From: Streptomyces sp. NRRL S-87
GTDB lineage: Bacteria > Actinomycetota > Actinomycetes > Streptomycetales > Streptomycetaceae
Reading direction: 5' to 3'
Length of the DNA stretch: 64,000 nucleotides
Assembly: GCF_000719335.1 (NCBI RefSeq)
Contig: NZ_JOGB01000004.1
Location: forward strand, 62,001 to 126,000
Below, piece after piece: positions 36,108 to 45,797 of this stretch (position 1 is the stretch's first letter; each line of letters begins with the position of its first letter). The translations under genes were made by a program, and so were the position numbers. Under the pieces are notes generated by a model, which was not told where the DNA came from, ran no database searches, and was given only the letters and a program-made list of their open reading frames with translations.

Positions 36108-37184
36108 ATGCGCTCCGGTAACGGCCGCCACCGTCGGCCCCGCCAGGCCCCCGCGATCGTCGTCACGGCTGGAGTCACCGGCTCCGCCCTCGCGCTGCCG
36201 CTGCTCGCGGCCACCAGCGCGTCCGCCGCCGACACCACAACCTGGGACAAGGTCGCCGAGTGCGAGAGCGGCGGCGCCTGGAGCGCCGACCTCGGCAACG
36301 GCTTCTACGGCGGACTGCAGTTCACGCAGGAAGTCTGGGAGAGCAACGGCGGCCTCGCGTACGCCGCCCGCGCCGACCTCGCCAGCCGTTCCCAGCAGAT
36401 CACCGTCGGCGAGCGGGTGCTCGCCGCCCAGGGCCCGTCGGCCTGGCCGATGTGCGCGGGCCCGGCCGGCCTGAAGAAGGGCGACCCGAAGGCCAAGGTC
36501 GACGCCGGCCTGGAGGACGAGGGCAAGCCGGTCACCCCGGCCCCGGTCCGCCCCGACCAGGGAACGGAGACCCCGGCCGAGCGGACCGAGCCCGCCACCC
36601 CCGGCACCCCGAGCCCGGGTGCCACCACGCCGACGGCGCCCACCACCCCGACGACGCCCGCGACCCCGGGCGGCCCGACGGACCCCGCCTCGCCGTCCAC
36701 GCCCACGACCCCGGGCACCCCCGGCACCCCGGGTACGCCCGGCACGCCCGGCACGCCCACCGTCCCCGGTACGCCCGGCACCCCCGACGTCCCGACCGGC
36801 ACACCGGGCACCCCCGGCACCCCGACCGGCACCCCGTCGGACCCCGGCCAGACCGCCGACGGTGCCACCGGCAAGCACCGCGGCACCCCGGCCCCCGAGG
36901 GACCCGGAACCGAATCGGACATATTTGCCGCAACGGGACGTCACGCCGCGAATGGTGACCAGGGTGCAGCTGACGGCGCGTCCGGAAACGACGTCTCCAC
37001 GCTGACGGAGACCCCCGCCGACCCGACGTACACCGTGCAGCCCGGCGACAGCCTCTCGGAGATCGCGGACGCGAAGGGCCTCAAGGGCGGCTGGGGTGCC
37101 CTCTACAAGGCGAACGAGCAGGTCATCGGGGATGACGCGGACCTCATCAAGCCGGGACAGAGCCTCCACCTCGGGCAGAAGTAG
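36108..37184 (+). CDS. resuscitation-promoting factor (Rpf) with LysM, secreted
   Basis: 358 aa. Signal peptide (about 1-41, ending ASAAD), Rpf transglycosylase domain WDKVAECESGGAWSADLGNG with catalytic-type Glu53, then a long Thr/Pro/Gly linker (about 160-270, TPGTPGTPG repeats) and a C-terminal LysM (YTVQPGDSLSEIADAKGLKGGW). Rpfs cleave peptidoglycan and help spores or dormant cells restart growth; LysM holds the enzyme on the wall. In position it corresponds to the second rpf gene next to rpfA in S. coelicolor (rpfC). Unlike rpfA it has a short leader with no riboswitch. Confidence 0.93.
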   Translation: MRSGNGRHRRPRQAPAIVVTAGVTGSALALPLLAATSASAADTTTWDKVAECESGGAWSADLGNGFYGGLQFTQEVWESNGGLAYAARADLASRSQQITVGERVLAAQGPSAWPMCAGPAGLKKGDPKAKVDAGLEDEGKPVTPAPVRPDQGTETPAERTEPATPGTPSPGATTPTAPTTPTTPATPGGPTDPASPSTPTTPGTPGTPGTPGTPGTPTVPGTPGTPDVPTGTPGTPGTPTGTPSDPGQTADGATGKHRGTPAPEGPGTESDIFAATGRHAANGDQGAADGASGNDVSTLTETPADPTYTVQPGDSLSEIADAKGLKGGWGALYKANEQVIGDDADLIKPGQSLHLGQK

Positions 37185-37244
37185 GGGCAGTTCGGGCGCA
37201 GTCGGGACACCCGGTACGCGTTGAATGTCCGGGTTTGGCGCGAG

Positions 37245-37260
37245 TGAGACATGAGTCTCA
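37245..37260. promoter_or_regulatory. 16-bp palindrome upstream of rpfA
   Basis: TGAGACatgaGTCTCA, two perfect 6-bp arms around 4 nt, about 110 nt upstream of the rpfA -35. Confidence 0.4.
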
Positions 37261-37353
37261 GGCCGTCAACTGGCGTGTTGCGTCCGGGAGGTGGGCGCAA
37301 GCCCCCTCCCACCTGCGCAAACGCCGGTTCCCGGAAGGCAAGTACGAGCGGTT

Positions 37354-37387
37354 TCTCCCCGATGTCCCACCTTGAACATCGGGGAGA
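37354..37387. promoter_or_regulatory. perfect 12-bp inverted repeat overlapping rpfA -35
   Basis: TCTCCCCGATGT, 10-nt spacer, ACATCGGGGAGA. The right arm overlaps the -35 hexamer TTGAAC, so a bound dimer would block polymerase; alternatively it acts as a hairpin in transcripts arriving from the upstream rpf gene. Confidence 0.5.
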
Positions 37388-37401
37388 CCTCTGCCTACGG
37401 T
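37372..37401 (+). promoter_or_regulatory. promoter of rpfA
   Basis: TTGAAC (37372-37377), 18-nt spacer, TACGGT (37396-37401); predicted start near 37408, giving a leader of about 240 nt that holds the riboswitch. Confidence 0.55.
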
Positions 37402-37439
37402 CTGACCGCTCGCCACCGCGGGCCCCTTCGACCGCACGC

Positions 37440-38345
<906 letters not shown>

Positions 38346-38365
38346 CCGGAGCCGAAGCCTCCTGA

Positions 38366-39967
<1,602 letters not shown>

Positions 39968-40002
39968 TCCTCCGGTCATCCCCAGAGGTCGCTAGAGCCT
40001 CC

Positions 40003-40045
40003 GTACGTCCCCGCACTCGGTCCCGTACCGTGTGCGGGGACGTAC
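40003..40045 (+). terminator. terminator of eno
   Basis: GTACGTCCCCGCAC pairs perfectly with GTGCGGGGACGTAC. The right arm runs into a CGTACTGCGTC direct repeat (40041-40051, 40055-40065). Confidence 0.75.
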
Positions 40046-40155
40046 TGCGTCATACGTACTGCGTCGCGCACGGACGCCCACGTGCCCGCACGGACGCACG
40101 CGTTACGCGGGCGCGCACGGACGACGGACCACGGGGAGCAGGGGAGGCGGCGCAC

Positions 40156-40635
40156 ATGTCCGGGAACCGGGACCGGTTCTCCACCGCGACCAGGCTGCGG
40201 CAGCTCGGGGAGCGCACCGCGGCGCACGTCTACCGCTCGCAGTCCCGGCGCCAGGTGCGGCGCAGCCGGCTGACCGGGCGCGCGGCCCTGCTGGTCCTCG
40301 TCCTCTGTACCCTGGTCGTCGCCCTCGCGTACCCGATGCGCCAGTACGTCTCCCAGCGCTCGGAGATCGCCGAGCAGCAGCAGGAGGCCGACCGGGCGCG
40401 CCAGCGCCTGGAGGAGCTCCGGGACGAGAAGGCCCGCTGGCAGGACCCGGCGTACGTCGAGCAGCAGGCGCGCGAGCACCTGCACTACGTGCGCCCGGGG
40501 GAGACCGGGTACACCGTGGTCGACCCGGAGGAGGCCGAGGAGCGGCGCCGCGCCGAGACGGGCGAGGCCGACCGGCCCTGGTACTCCAACGTCTGGGACG
40601 GGGTCGACAAGGCCGACCGCCCGGACGACAACTGA
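40156..40635 (+). CDS. divIC: septum formation initiator DivIC/FtsB
   Basis: 159 aa; ATG at 40156 with GGGGAGG 8 nt upstream. Basic cytoplasmic N-terminus, one TM at about 43-63 (RAALLVLVLCTLVVALAYPM), a periplasmic coiled coil (SQRSEIAEQQQEADRARQRLEELRDE) and the FtsB/DivIC motif WQDPAYVEQQAREHLHYVRPGETGY. It forms the FtsQ-DivIC-FtsL divisome subcomplex. First gene of a run with DUF501 and ppx. Confidence 0.93.
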   Translation: MSGNRDRFSTATRLRQLGERTAAHVYRSQSRRQVRRSRLTGRAALLVLVLCTLVVALAYPMRQYVSQRSEIAEQQQEADRARQRLEELRDEKARWQDPAYVEQQAREHLHYVRPGETGYTVVDPEEAEERRRAETGEADRPWYSNVWDGVDKADRPDDN

Positions 40636-40711
40636 GACCGACGACGGCCGGTACCGAGCACCGCCGGCCGCCGACGACCGCACACGACAACTGAGAGACA
40701 TCACTTCAGGC

Positions 40712-41263
40712 ATGGAAACGCCCCCGCCCCAGACCGAACGGACCGAGCCCACGGACGCGGACGTCGCCGCGTTCAAGGAGCAGCTCGGCCGCCCGCCGCG
40801 CGGGCTGCGCGCCATCGCGCACCGCTGCCCGTGCGGCCAGCCGGACGTGGTCGAGACGGCCCCGCGGCTGCCGGACGGCACGCCCTTCCCGACGGTGTAC
40901 TACCTGACCTGCCCGCGCGCCGCCTCCGCCATCGGCACCCTGGAGGCCAACGGCGTGATGAAGGAGATGCAGGCCCGGCTCGGCACCGACCCGGAACTGG
41001 CGGCCGCCTACCGGGCCGCCCACGAGGACTACATCGCCCGCCGCGACGCGATCGAGGTGCTGGAGGGCTTCCCGAGCGCGGGCGGCATGCCCGACCGGGT
41101 CAAGTGCCTGCACGTGCTGGTCGGCCACTCGCTGGCGGCCGGCCCGGGCGTGAACCCGCTCGGCGACGAGGCCCTGGCGATGCTGCCCGAGTGGTGGGCC
41201 AAGGGCCCGTGCGTGACCCCCTGCGGGGAGCGGGGCACCGACGAGGAGAAGGAGTCCGAGTGA
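40712..41263 (+). CDS. DUF501 family protein
   Basis: 183 aa. DUF501 pattern: DVAAFKEQLGRPPRGLRAIAHRCPCGQPDVVET, PFPTVYYLTCPRAASAIGTLEANGVM, DRVKCLHVLVGHSLAAGPGVNPLGDEAL and PEWWAKGPCV. Function unknown; conserved Cys/His pairs suggest a metal site. Overlaps ppx by 4 nt, so it is coupled to phosphatase synthesis. Confidence 0.93.
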   Translation: METPPPQTERTEPTDADVAAFKEQLGRPPRGLRAIAHRCPCGQPDVVETAPRLPDGTPFPTVYYLTCPRAASAIGTLEANGVMKEMQARLGTDPELAAAYRAAHEDYIARRDAIEVLEGFPSAGGMPDRVKCLHVLVGHSLAAGPGVNPLGDEALAMLPEWWAKGPCVTPCGERGTDEEKESE

Positions 41264-42216
41264 CCCGGGTCGCCGGAATCGACTGCGGTACGAACTCCAT
41301 CCGCCTGCTGGTCGCCGACGTCGACCCGGCCACGGGCGGGCTGGTCGAGCTCGACCGCCGGATGATCATCGTCCGGCTGGGCCAGGGCGTGGACAAGACC
41401 GGCCGGCTGGCCCCGGAGGCGCTGGAGCGCACCTTCGCGGCCTGCCGCGAGTACGCGGCCGTCATCAAGGAGCTGGGCGCGGAGAAGGTCCGCTTCGTGG
41501 CCACCTCCGCCTCGCGCGACGCCGAGAACCGGGACGAGTTCGTCGCCGGCGTGCTGGACATCCTGGGCGTCGAGCCCGAGGTGATCAGCGGCGACCAGGA
41601 GGCCGAGTTCTCCTTCACCGGAGCCACCCGGTCGCTGGCCGCCGCGGGTCGTTCGGACCTGGCGACGCCGTACCTGGTGGTCGACATCGGCGGCGGCTCG
41701 ACCGAGTTCGTCCTCGGCGAGGAGCACGTGCGCGCCGCCCGGTCGGTCGACGTGGGCTGCGTCCGCATGACCGAGCGCCACCTGGTGGTCGACGGTACGG
41801 TGACCGACCCGCCGACCGGGGCGCAGATCGCCGCGATGCGGGCGGACATCGAGGCGGCCCTCGACCTGGCCGCCGGGACCGTCCCGCTGGGCGAGGCCCG
41901 CACGCTGGTCGGGCTGGCCGGCTCGGTCACCACCGTGGCCGGGATCGCGCTGGGGCTCACGGAGTACGACTCGGAAAAGATCCACCACTCCCGGATCCCG
42001 TACGAGCAGGTGCGCGCGATCAGCGAGCGGATGCTGACCGCGACGCACGACGAGCGGGCGCGGATCGGCGTCATGCACCCGGGGCGGGTGGACGTCATCG
42101 GCGCGGGGTCGCTGGTCCTGCTGGCGATCATGGAGCGCATCGGCGCGACCGAGGTCGTCGTGAGCGAGCACGACATCCTCGACGGGATCGCGATCTCGGC
42201 CGCCGCGGGCGTCTGA
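41260..42216 (+). CDS. ppx: Ppx/GppA exopolyphosphatase/pppGpp phosphohydrolase
   Basis: 318 aa; GTG at 41260 overlaps the DUF501 stop. Actin-like ATPase fold signatures: GIDCGTNSIRLLVADVD (phosphate 1), FVATSASRDAENRDEF, VISGDQEAEFSF, VVDIGGGSTEFVLG (phosphate 2) and SVDVGCVRMTERH, ending IGAGSLVLLAIMERIG. Lacks the long C-terminal HD region of E. coli Ppx, as usual in actinobacteria. Degrades polyphosphate and/or pppGpp. Confidence 0.95.
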   Translation: MTRVAGIDCGTNSIRLLVADVDPATGGLVELDRRMIIVRLGQGVDKTGRLAPEALERTFAACREYAAVIKELGAEKVRFVATSASRDAENRDEFVAGVLDILGVEPEVISGDQEAEFSFTGATRSLAAAGRSDLATPYLVVDIGGGSTEFVLGEEHVRAARSVDVGCVRMTERHLVVDGTVTDPPTGAQIAAMRADIEAALDLAAGTVPLGEARTLVGLAGSVTTVAGIALGLTEYDSEKIHHSRIPYEQVRAISERMLTATHDERARIGVMHPGRVDVIGAGSLVLLAIMERIGATEVVVSEHDILDGIAISAAAGV

Positions 42217-42235
42217 GGGCCGTCGGAGCAGTGCC

Positions 42236-42263
42236 GTGAGGGGTCCGTGCGCGGGCCCCTCAC
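42236..42263 (+). terminator. terminator of divIC-ppx operon
   Basis: GTGAGGGG pairs with CCCCTCAC over a 12-nt loop, 20 nt after the ppx stop. The rest of the 500-nt gap to ndh holds two Rex-like operators and no gene. Confidence 0.6.
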
Positions 42264-42392
42264 CGCGTTCCCGGGCGGGCCCGACCGGGTGGTCGCGGGG
42301 TTCCGGGGGTCCGGTACAGGGGTTTCGAAGGTCACTTCGGGGTTCTGAGAGGGCCATGACAGGGTTGTCGGCGGCATCGTCCGCAGAAACTT

Positions 42393-42408
42393 CGTGAAGT
42401 TCTTCACA
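42393..42408. promoter_or_regulatory. Rex operator-like site (distal) upstream of ndh
   Basis: CGTGAAGTTCTTCACA differs from the Rex consensus TGTGAA-N4-TTCACA at a single arm position. Rex is the NADH/NAD+-sensing repressor of Streptomyces respiratory genes, and ndh is an expected target. Confidence 0.75.
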
Positions 42409-42665
42409 AGGAAAAAGGGTCCGGCGGGGGTCCGGAAGAGCCCTTCGGCTCCCTCCGGAGGCCCGACGGCCCCTTTCGTGCGATGCGAACAGCCTACGGG
42501 ATCCGTTTCGTTCGGATGAACAACAGGTTTGGTTCAGCCGCCCGTCGGCCGTGAGGTCCAGCTCAGCGGGGGTGTACAACGTGTTCCGTGACACCGTGGT
42601 TCCCGCGCGGCACCATGACCTGGGTCACGTGGGCGGCGCAGTGTAGCAGAGGGTCTCTCGGTTCT

Positions 42666-42681
42666 TGTGAAGGGGCTCACG
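42666..42681. promoter_or_regulatory. Rex operator-like site (proximal) upstream of ndh
   Basis: TGTGAAGGGGCTCACG keeps one perfect half and four of six positions of the other half. It lies 36-51 nt before the ndh start codon, next to the presumed -35. Confidence 0.55.
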
Positions 42682-42703
42682 AGCATCCCCCTACCGGGTG
42701 CTG

Positions 42704-42709
42704 GATACT
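42704..42709 (+). promoter_or_regulatory. -10 box of leaderless ndh
   Basis: GATACT 7 nt before the ATG at 42717; no Shine-Dalgarno. Confidence 0.4.
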
Positions 42710-42716
42710 CGATGGC

Positions 42717-44102
42717 ATGAGCACCACGGAGCGTCCCCGGATCCTCGTAGTAGGCGGTGGGTACGTAGGCCTGTACGCAGCCCGGCGCATCCTCAAGAAG
42801 ATGCGCTACGCGGAGGCGACCGTCACGGTCGTCGACCCGCGGTCGTACATGACCTATCAGCCCTTCCTGCCCGAAGCCGCCGCCGGCAGCATCTCGCCGC
42901 GCCACGTCGTCGTCCCGCTGCGCCGGGTCGTCCGCGGTGCCGAGGTCCTCACCGGCCGCGTCACCAGCATCGACCAGGACCGCAAGGTCGCCGTCGTCGC
43001 GCCGCTCGTCGGCGAGGCGTACGAGCTGCCCTTCGACTACCTGGTGGTCGCGCTCGGCGCCGTCTCCCGCACCTTCCCGATCCCCGGCCTCGCCGAGCAG
43101 GGCATCGGCATGAAGGGCGTCGAGGAGGCCATCGGCCTGCGCAACCACGTCCTCGAGCAGCTCGACAAGGCCGACTCGACCACCGACGAGGAGGTCCGCC
43201 GCAAGGCGCTGACCTTCGTCTTCGTCGGCGGTGGCTTCGCCGGCGCCGAGACCATCGGCGAGGTCGAGGACATGGCCCGCGACGCGGCGAAGTACTACAC
43301 CAACGTGAAGCGCGAGGACATGCGCTTCATCCTGGTCGACGCCGCCGACAAGATCCTCCCCGAGGTCGGCCCCGAGCTCGGCAAGTGGGGCAAGGAGCAC
43401 CTCGAGGGCCGCGGCATCGAGATCTACCTGTCCACCTCCATGGACTCCTGCGTCGACGGCCACGTCGTGCTGAAGAACGGCCTCGAGGTCGACTCCAACA
43501 CGATCGTGTGGACCGCCGGTGTGAAGCCGAACCCGGCCCTGGCCCGCTTCGGCCTGCCGCTCGGCCCGCGCGGCCACGTCGACACCGCCCCGACCCTGCA
43601 GGTCCAGGGCAGCGACTACATCTGGGCCGCCGGCGACAACGCCCAGGTCCCGGACCTCGCCGCCCGCAAGGCCGGCGTCGAGAACGCCTGGTGCCCGCCG
43701 AACGCCCAGCACGCGCTGCGCCAGGCCAAGGTCCTCGGCGACAACGTGGTCTCCGGCATGCGGGGCTTCCCCCAGACGGAGTACAGCCACGCCAACAAGG
43801 GCGCGGTCGCGGGCCTCGGCCTGCACAAGGGCGTCGCGATGATCGTCATGGGCAAGATGAAGATCAAGCTCAAGGGTCGTCTCGCCTGGTACATGCACCG
43901 CGGCTACCACGGCCTGGCCGTGCCCACCTGGAACCGCAAGATCCGCGTCTTCGCCGACTGGACCCTCGCGATGTTCCTGAAGCGCGAGGTCGTCTCCCTG
44001 GGTGCCATGGAGACCCCGCGCGAGGAGTTCTACGAGGCGGCCAAGCCCGCCCCGGCGCCGGCCGCCGCGGCCGCCCCGGCCGAGAAGGCCAAGGCCTCGT
44101 AA
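42717..44102 (+). CDS. ndh: type II NADH dehydrogenase
   Basis: 461 aa. Two dinucleotide-binding folds: FAD at RILVVGGGYVGLYAARRIL (near residue 8) and NADH at TFVFVGGGFAGAETIGEVEDM (about 165-185). Also MTYQPFLPEAAAG, the IWAAGDNAQVPDL FAD motif, AQHALRQAKVLGDN and a C-terminal amphipathic membrane-binding region (GRLAWYMHRGYHGLAVPTWNRKIRVF). Passes electrons from NADH to menaquinone without pumping protons. Rex-type operators upstream suggest redox control. An Ala/Pro tail ends the protein. Confidence 0.95.
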   Translation: MSTTERPRILVVGGGYVGLYAARRILKKMRYAEATVTVVDPRSYMTYQPFLPEAAAGSISPRHVVVPLRRVVRGAEVLTGRVTSIDQDRKVAVVAPLVGEAYELPFDYLVVALGAVSRTFPIPGLAEQGIGMKGVEEAIGLRNHVLEQLDKADSTTDEEVRRKALTFVFVGGGFAGAETIGEVEDMARDAAKYYTNVKREDMRFILVDAADKILPEVGPELGKWGKEHLEGRGIEIYLSTSMDSCVDGHVVLKNGLEVDSNTIVWTAGVKPNPALARFGLPLGPRGHVDTAPTLQVQGSDYIWAAGDNAQVPDLAARKAGVENAWCPPNAQHALRQAKVLGDNVVSGMRGFPQTEYSHANKGAVAGLGLHKGVAMIVMGKMKIKLKGRLAWYMHRGYHGLAVPTWNRKIRVFADWTLAMFLKREVVSLGAMETPREEFYEAAKPAPAPAAAAAPAEKAKAS

Positions 44103-44111
44103 GCACGACCC

Positions 44112-44155
44112 CGAAGGGGCCGCCTGCCATCCGTGGTGCAGGCGGCCCCTTCGGC
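44112..44155 (+). terminator. terminator of ndh
   Basis: CCGAAGGGGCCGCCTGC pairs perfectly (17 bp) with GCAGGCGGCCCCTTCGG. Confidence 0.85.
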
Positions 44156-44226
44156 GTGCCCGGGGGCATGAGAGGGCGGGCGGCGGGGTACGCGATCTCG
44201 ATGGGAGTTTCCCTGGGAGGTGTGCC

Positions 44227-45717
44227 ATGACCGGTGCCGCGTCGCGGCTGACCGATGCCATCGGAGTGCTCTTCGGCGCCCCGCCGCCCGTCCGGATCCG
44301 GGCCTGGGACGGCAGCGAGGCCGGTCCGGCGGACGCGCCGGTCCTGGTCGTACGGCAGCGGCGGGCGCTGCGCAGACTGCTGTGGAAGCCCGGGGAGCTC
44401 GGTCTGGCGCGTGGCTGGGTGGCCGGCGAGCTGGAGGTCGAGGGCGACCTCTACGAGGCCCTGGAGCGGCTCTCGGGCCTGCTGTGGGAGCGGGATCCGG
44501 CCGCGGGCCGCAAGACCTCCCTGCGCGACGCGCAGGTCCGCGGCGCGCTGCGCGAGCTGGTGGCGCTGGCCGGGCCGCTGCCCCCGCCCCCGCCGCCGGC
44601 CGAGGAGGCCGTACGCGGCTCCGGGCCGCTGCACACCCGGCGCCGCGACCGGCAGGCGATCAGCCACCACTACGACGTGGGCAACGACTTCTACGCGCGG
44701 GTCCTGGGCCCCTCGATGGTGTACTCCTGCGCCTACTGGAGCCCGGGAGGCACCCTGGAGCAGGCCCAGTACGACAAGCTCGACCTGGTCTGCCGCAAGC
44801 TCGCCCTCGGGGAGGGCGACCGGCTGCTCGACGTCGGGTGCGGCTGGGGCTCCATGGCGCTGCACGCGGCCCGCGAGTACGGCGCCCGGGTCACCGGCGT
44901 CACGCTGTCGCGGGAGCAGGCCGCGTACGCCCTCAAGCGGGTCGCGGAGGAAGGCCTGGCCGACCGGGTCGAGATCCGCGTCCAGGACTACCGGGACGTC
45001 AGGGACGGCCCGTACGACGCCGTTTCGTCCATCGGCATGGCCGAGCACGTGGGCGCGGAGCGGTACCGCGAGTACGCCGGGGACCTGTTCGGGCTGCTGC
45101 GGCCGGGCGGCCGGCTGCTCAACCACCAGATCGCCCGGCCCCCGGAGGCCGACGAGTCGGCGTACCGCGTCGACCAGTTCATCGACCGGTACGTCTTCCC
45201 CGACGGCGAGCTCTCGCCGCTCGGCAGCACCGTCACCGAGCTGGAGCGAGCCGGCTTCGAGGTGCGGGACGTCGAGTCCCTGCGCGAGCACTACGCGCTG
45301 ACGCTGCGGGCCTGGGTGGCCAACCTGGAGGACCACTGGGACGAGGCGGTCCGGCTGACCTCGCCCGGCCGGGCCCGGGTCTGGCGGCTCTACATGGCCG
45401 CCTCGGCCCTCGGCTTCGAGCACGGCCGCCTGGGCGTCAACCAGATCCTGGCCGTGCGGCAGGCCGAACGGGGGCTGTCCGGGCTCGGGTTGCGCACCCG
45501 CACGTGGAACACCGGCGCCCCCGAGGCAGGTTCGGAACCGGCCGCCGGAGGACCCGGACCGGCCGGGCTCCCCGACCTCGCCGTCGAGGGCCCGGGCCCG
45601 GGCGGCGGCTCGTTCGGGCTCGCCGAGCTCGCTGAGGCCGTCGAGCACGCAGAGCGGGTCGGACCCCCGGTGCCCGCCGGGGCGGAGGAGCCCGTGGCGG
45701 AGGCGCCCGGTTACTGA
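44227..45717 (+). CDS. cfa: cyclopropane-fatty-acyl-phospholipid synthase-like methyltransferase
   Basis: 496 aa. N-terminal lipid-binding part (about 1-130), then RRRDRQAISHHYDVGNDFYARVLGPSMVYSCAYW, SAM motif I LLDVGCGWGSMALHAA, VTLSREQAAYA, SIGMAEHVGAERYREYAGDLFGLLRPGG and YRVDQFIDRYVFPDGELSPLG, all typical of Cfa/mycolic-acid-type lipid methyltransferases. Modifies unsaturated acyl chains of membrane phospholipids using SAM. The last about 70 residues are an extra Pro/Gly/Glu-rich tail. AGGTGTGCC precedes the ATG at 44227. Confidence 0.92.
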   Translation: MTGAASRLTDAIGVLFGAPPPVRIRAWDGSEAGPADAPVLVVRQRRALRRLLWKPGELGLARGWVAGELEVEGDLYEALERLSGLLWERDPAAGRKTSLRDAQVRGALRELVALAGPLPPPPPPAEEAVRGSGPLHTRRRDRQAISHHYDVGNDFYARVLGPSMVYSCAYWSPGGTLEQAQYDKLDLVCRKLALGEGDRLLDVGCGWGSMALHAAREYGARVTGVTLSREQAAYALKRVAEEGLADRVEIRVQDYRDVRDGPYDAVSSIGMAEHVGAERYREYAGDLFGLLRPGGRLLNHQIARPPEADESAYRVDQFIDRYVFPDGELSPLGSTVTELERAGFEVRDVESLREHYALTLRAWVANLEDHWDEAVRLTSPGRARVWRLYMAASALGFEHGRLGVNQILAVRQAERGLSGLGLRTRTWNTGAPEAGSEPAAGGPGPAGLPDLAVEGPGPGGGSFGLAELAEAVEHAERVGPPVPAGAEEPVAEAPGY

Positions 45718-45737
45718 CGGCCGGCTCCTGGCAGAGG

Positions 45738-45776
45738 CCGCAGGGCCGGACGCGTCGCACGCGTCCGGCCCTGCGG
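45738..45776. terminator. bidirectional terminator, perfect 18-bp hairpin
   Basis: CCGCAGGGCCGGACGCGT, CGC loop, ACGCGTCCGGCCCTGCGG between convergent cfa and ABC permease genes. Confidence 0.85.
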
Positions 45777-45797
45777 GGCCGCGGTTCGCCCCGCCGG

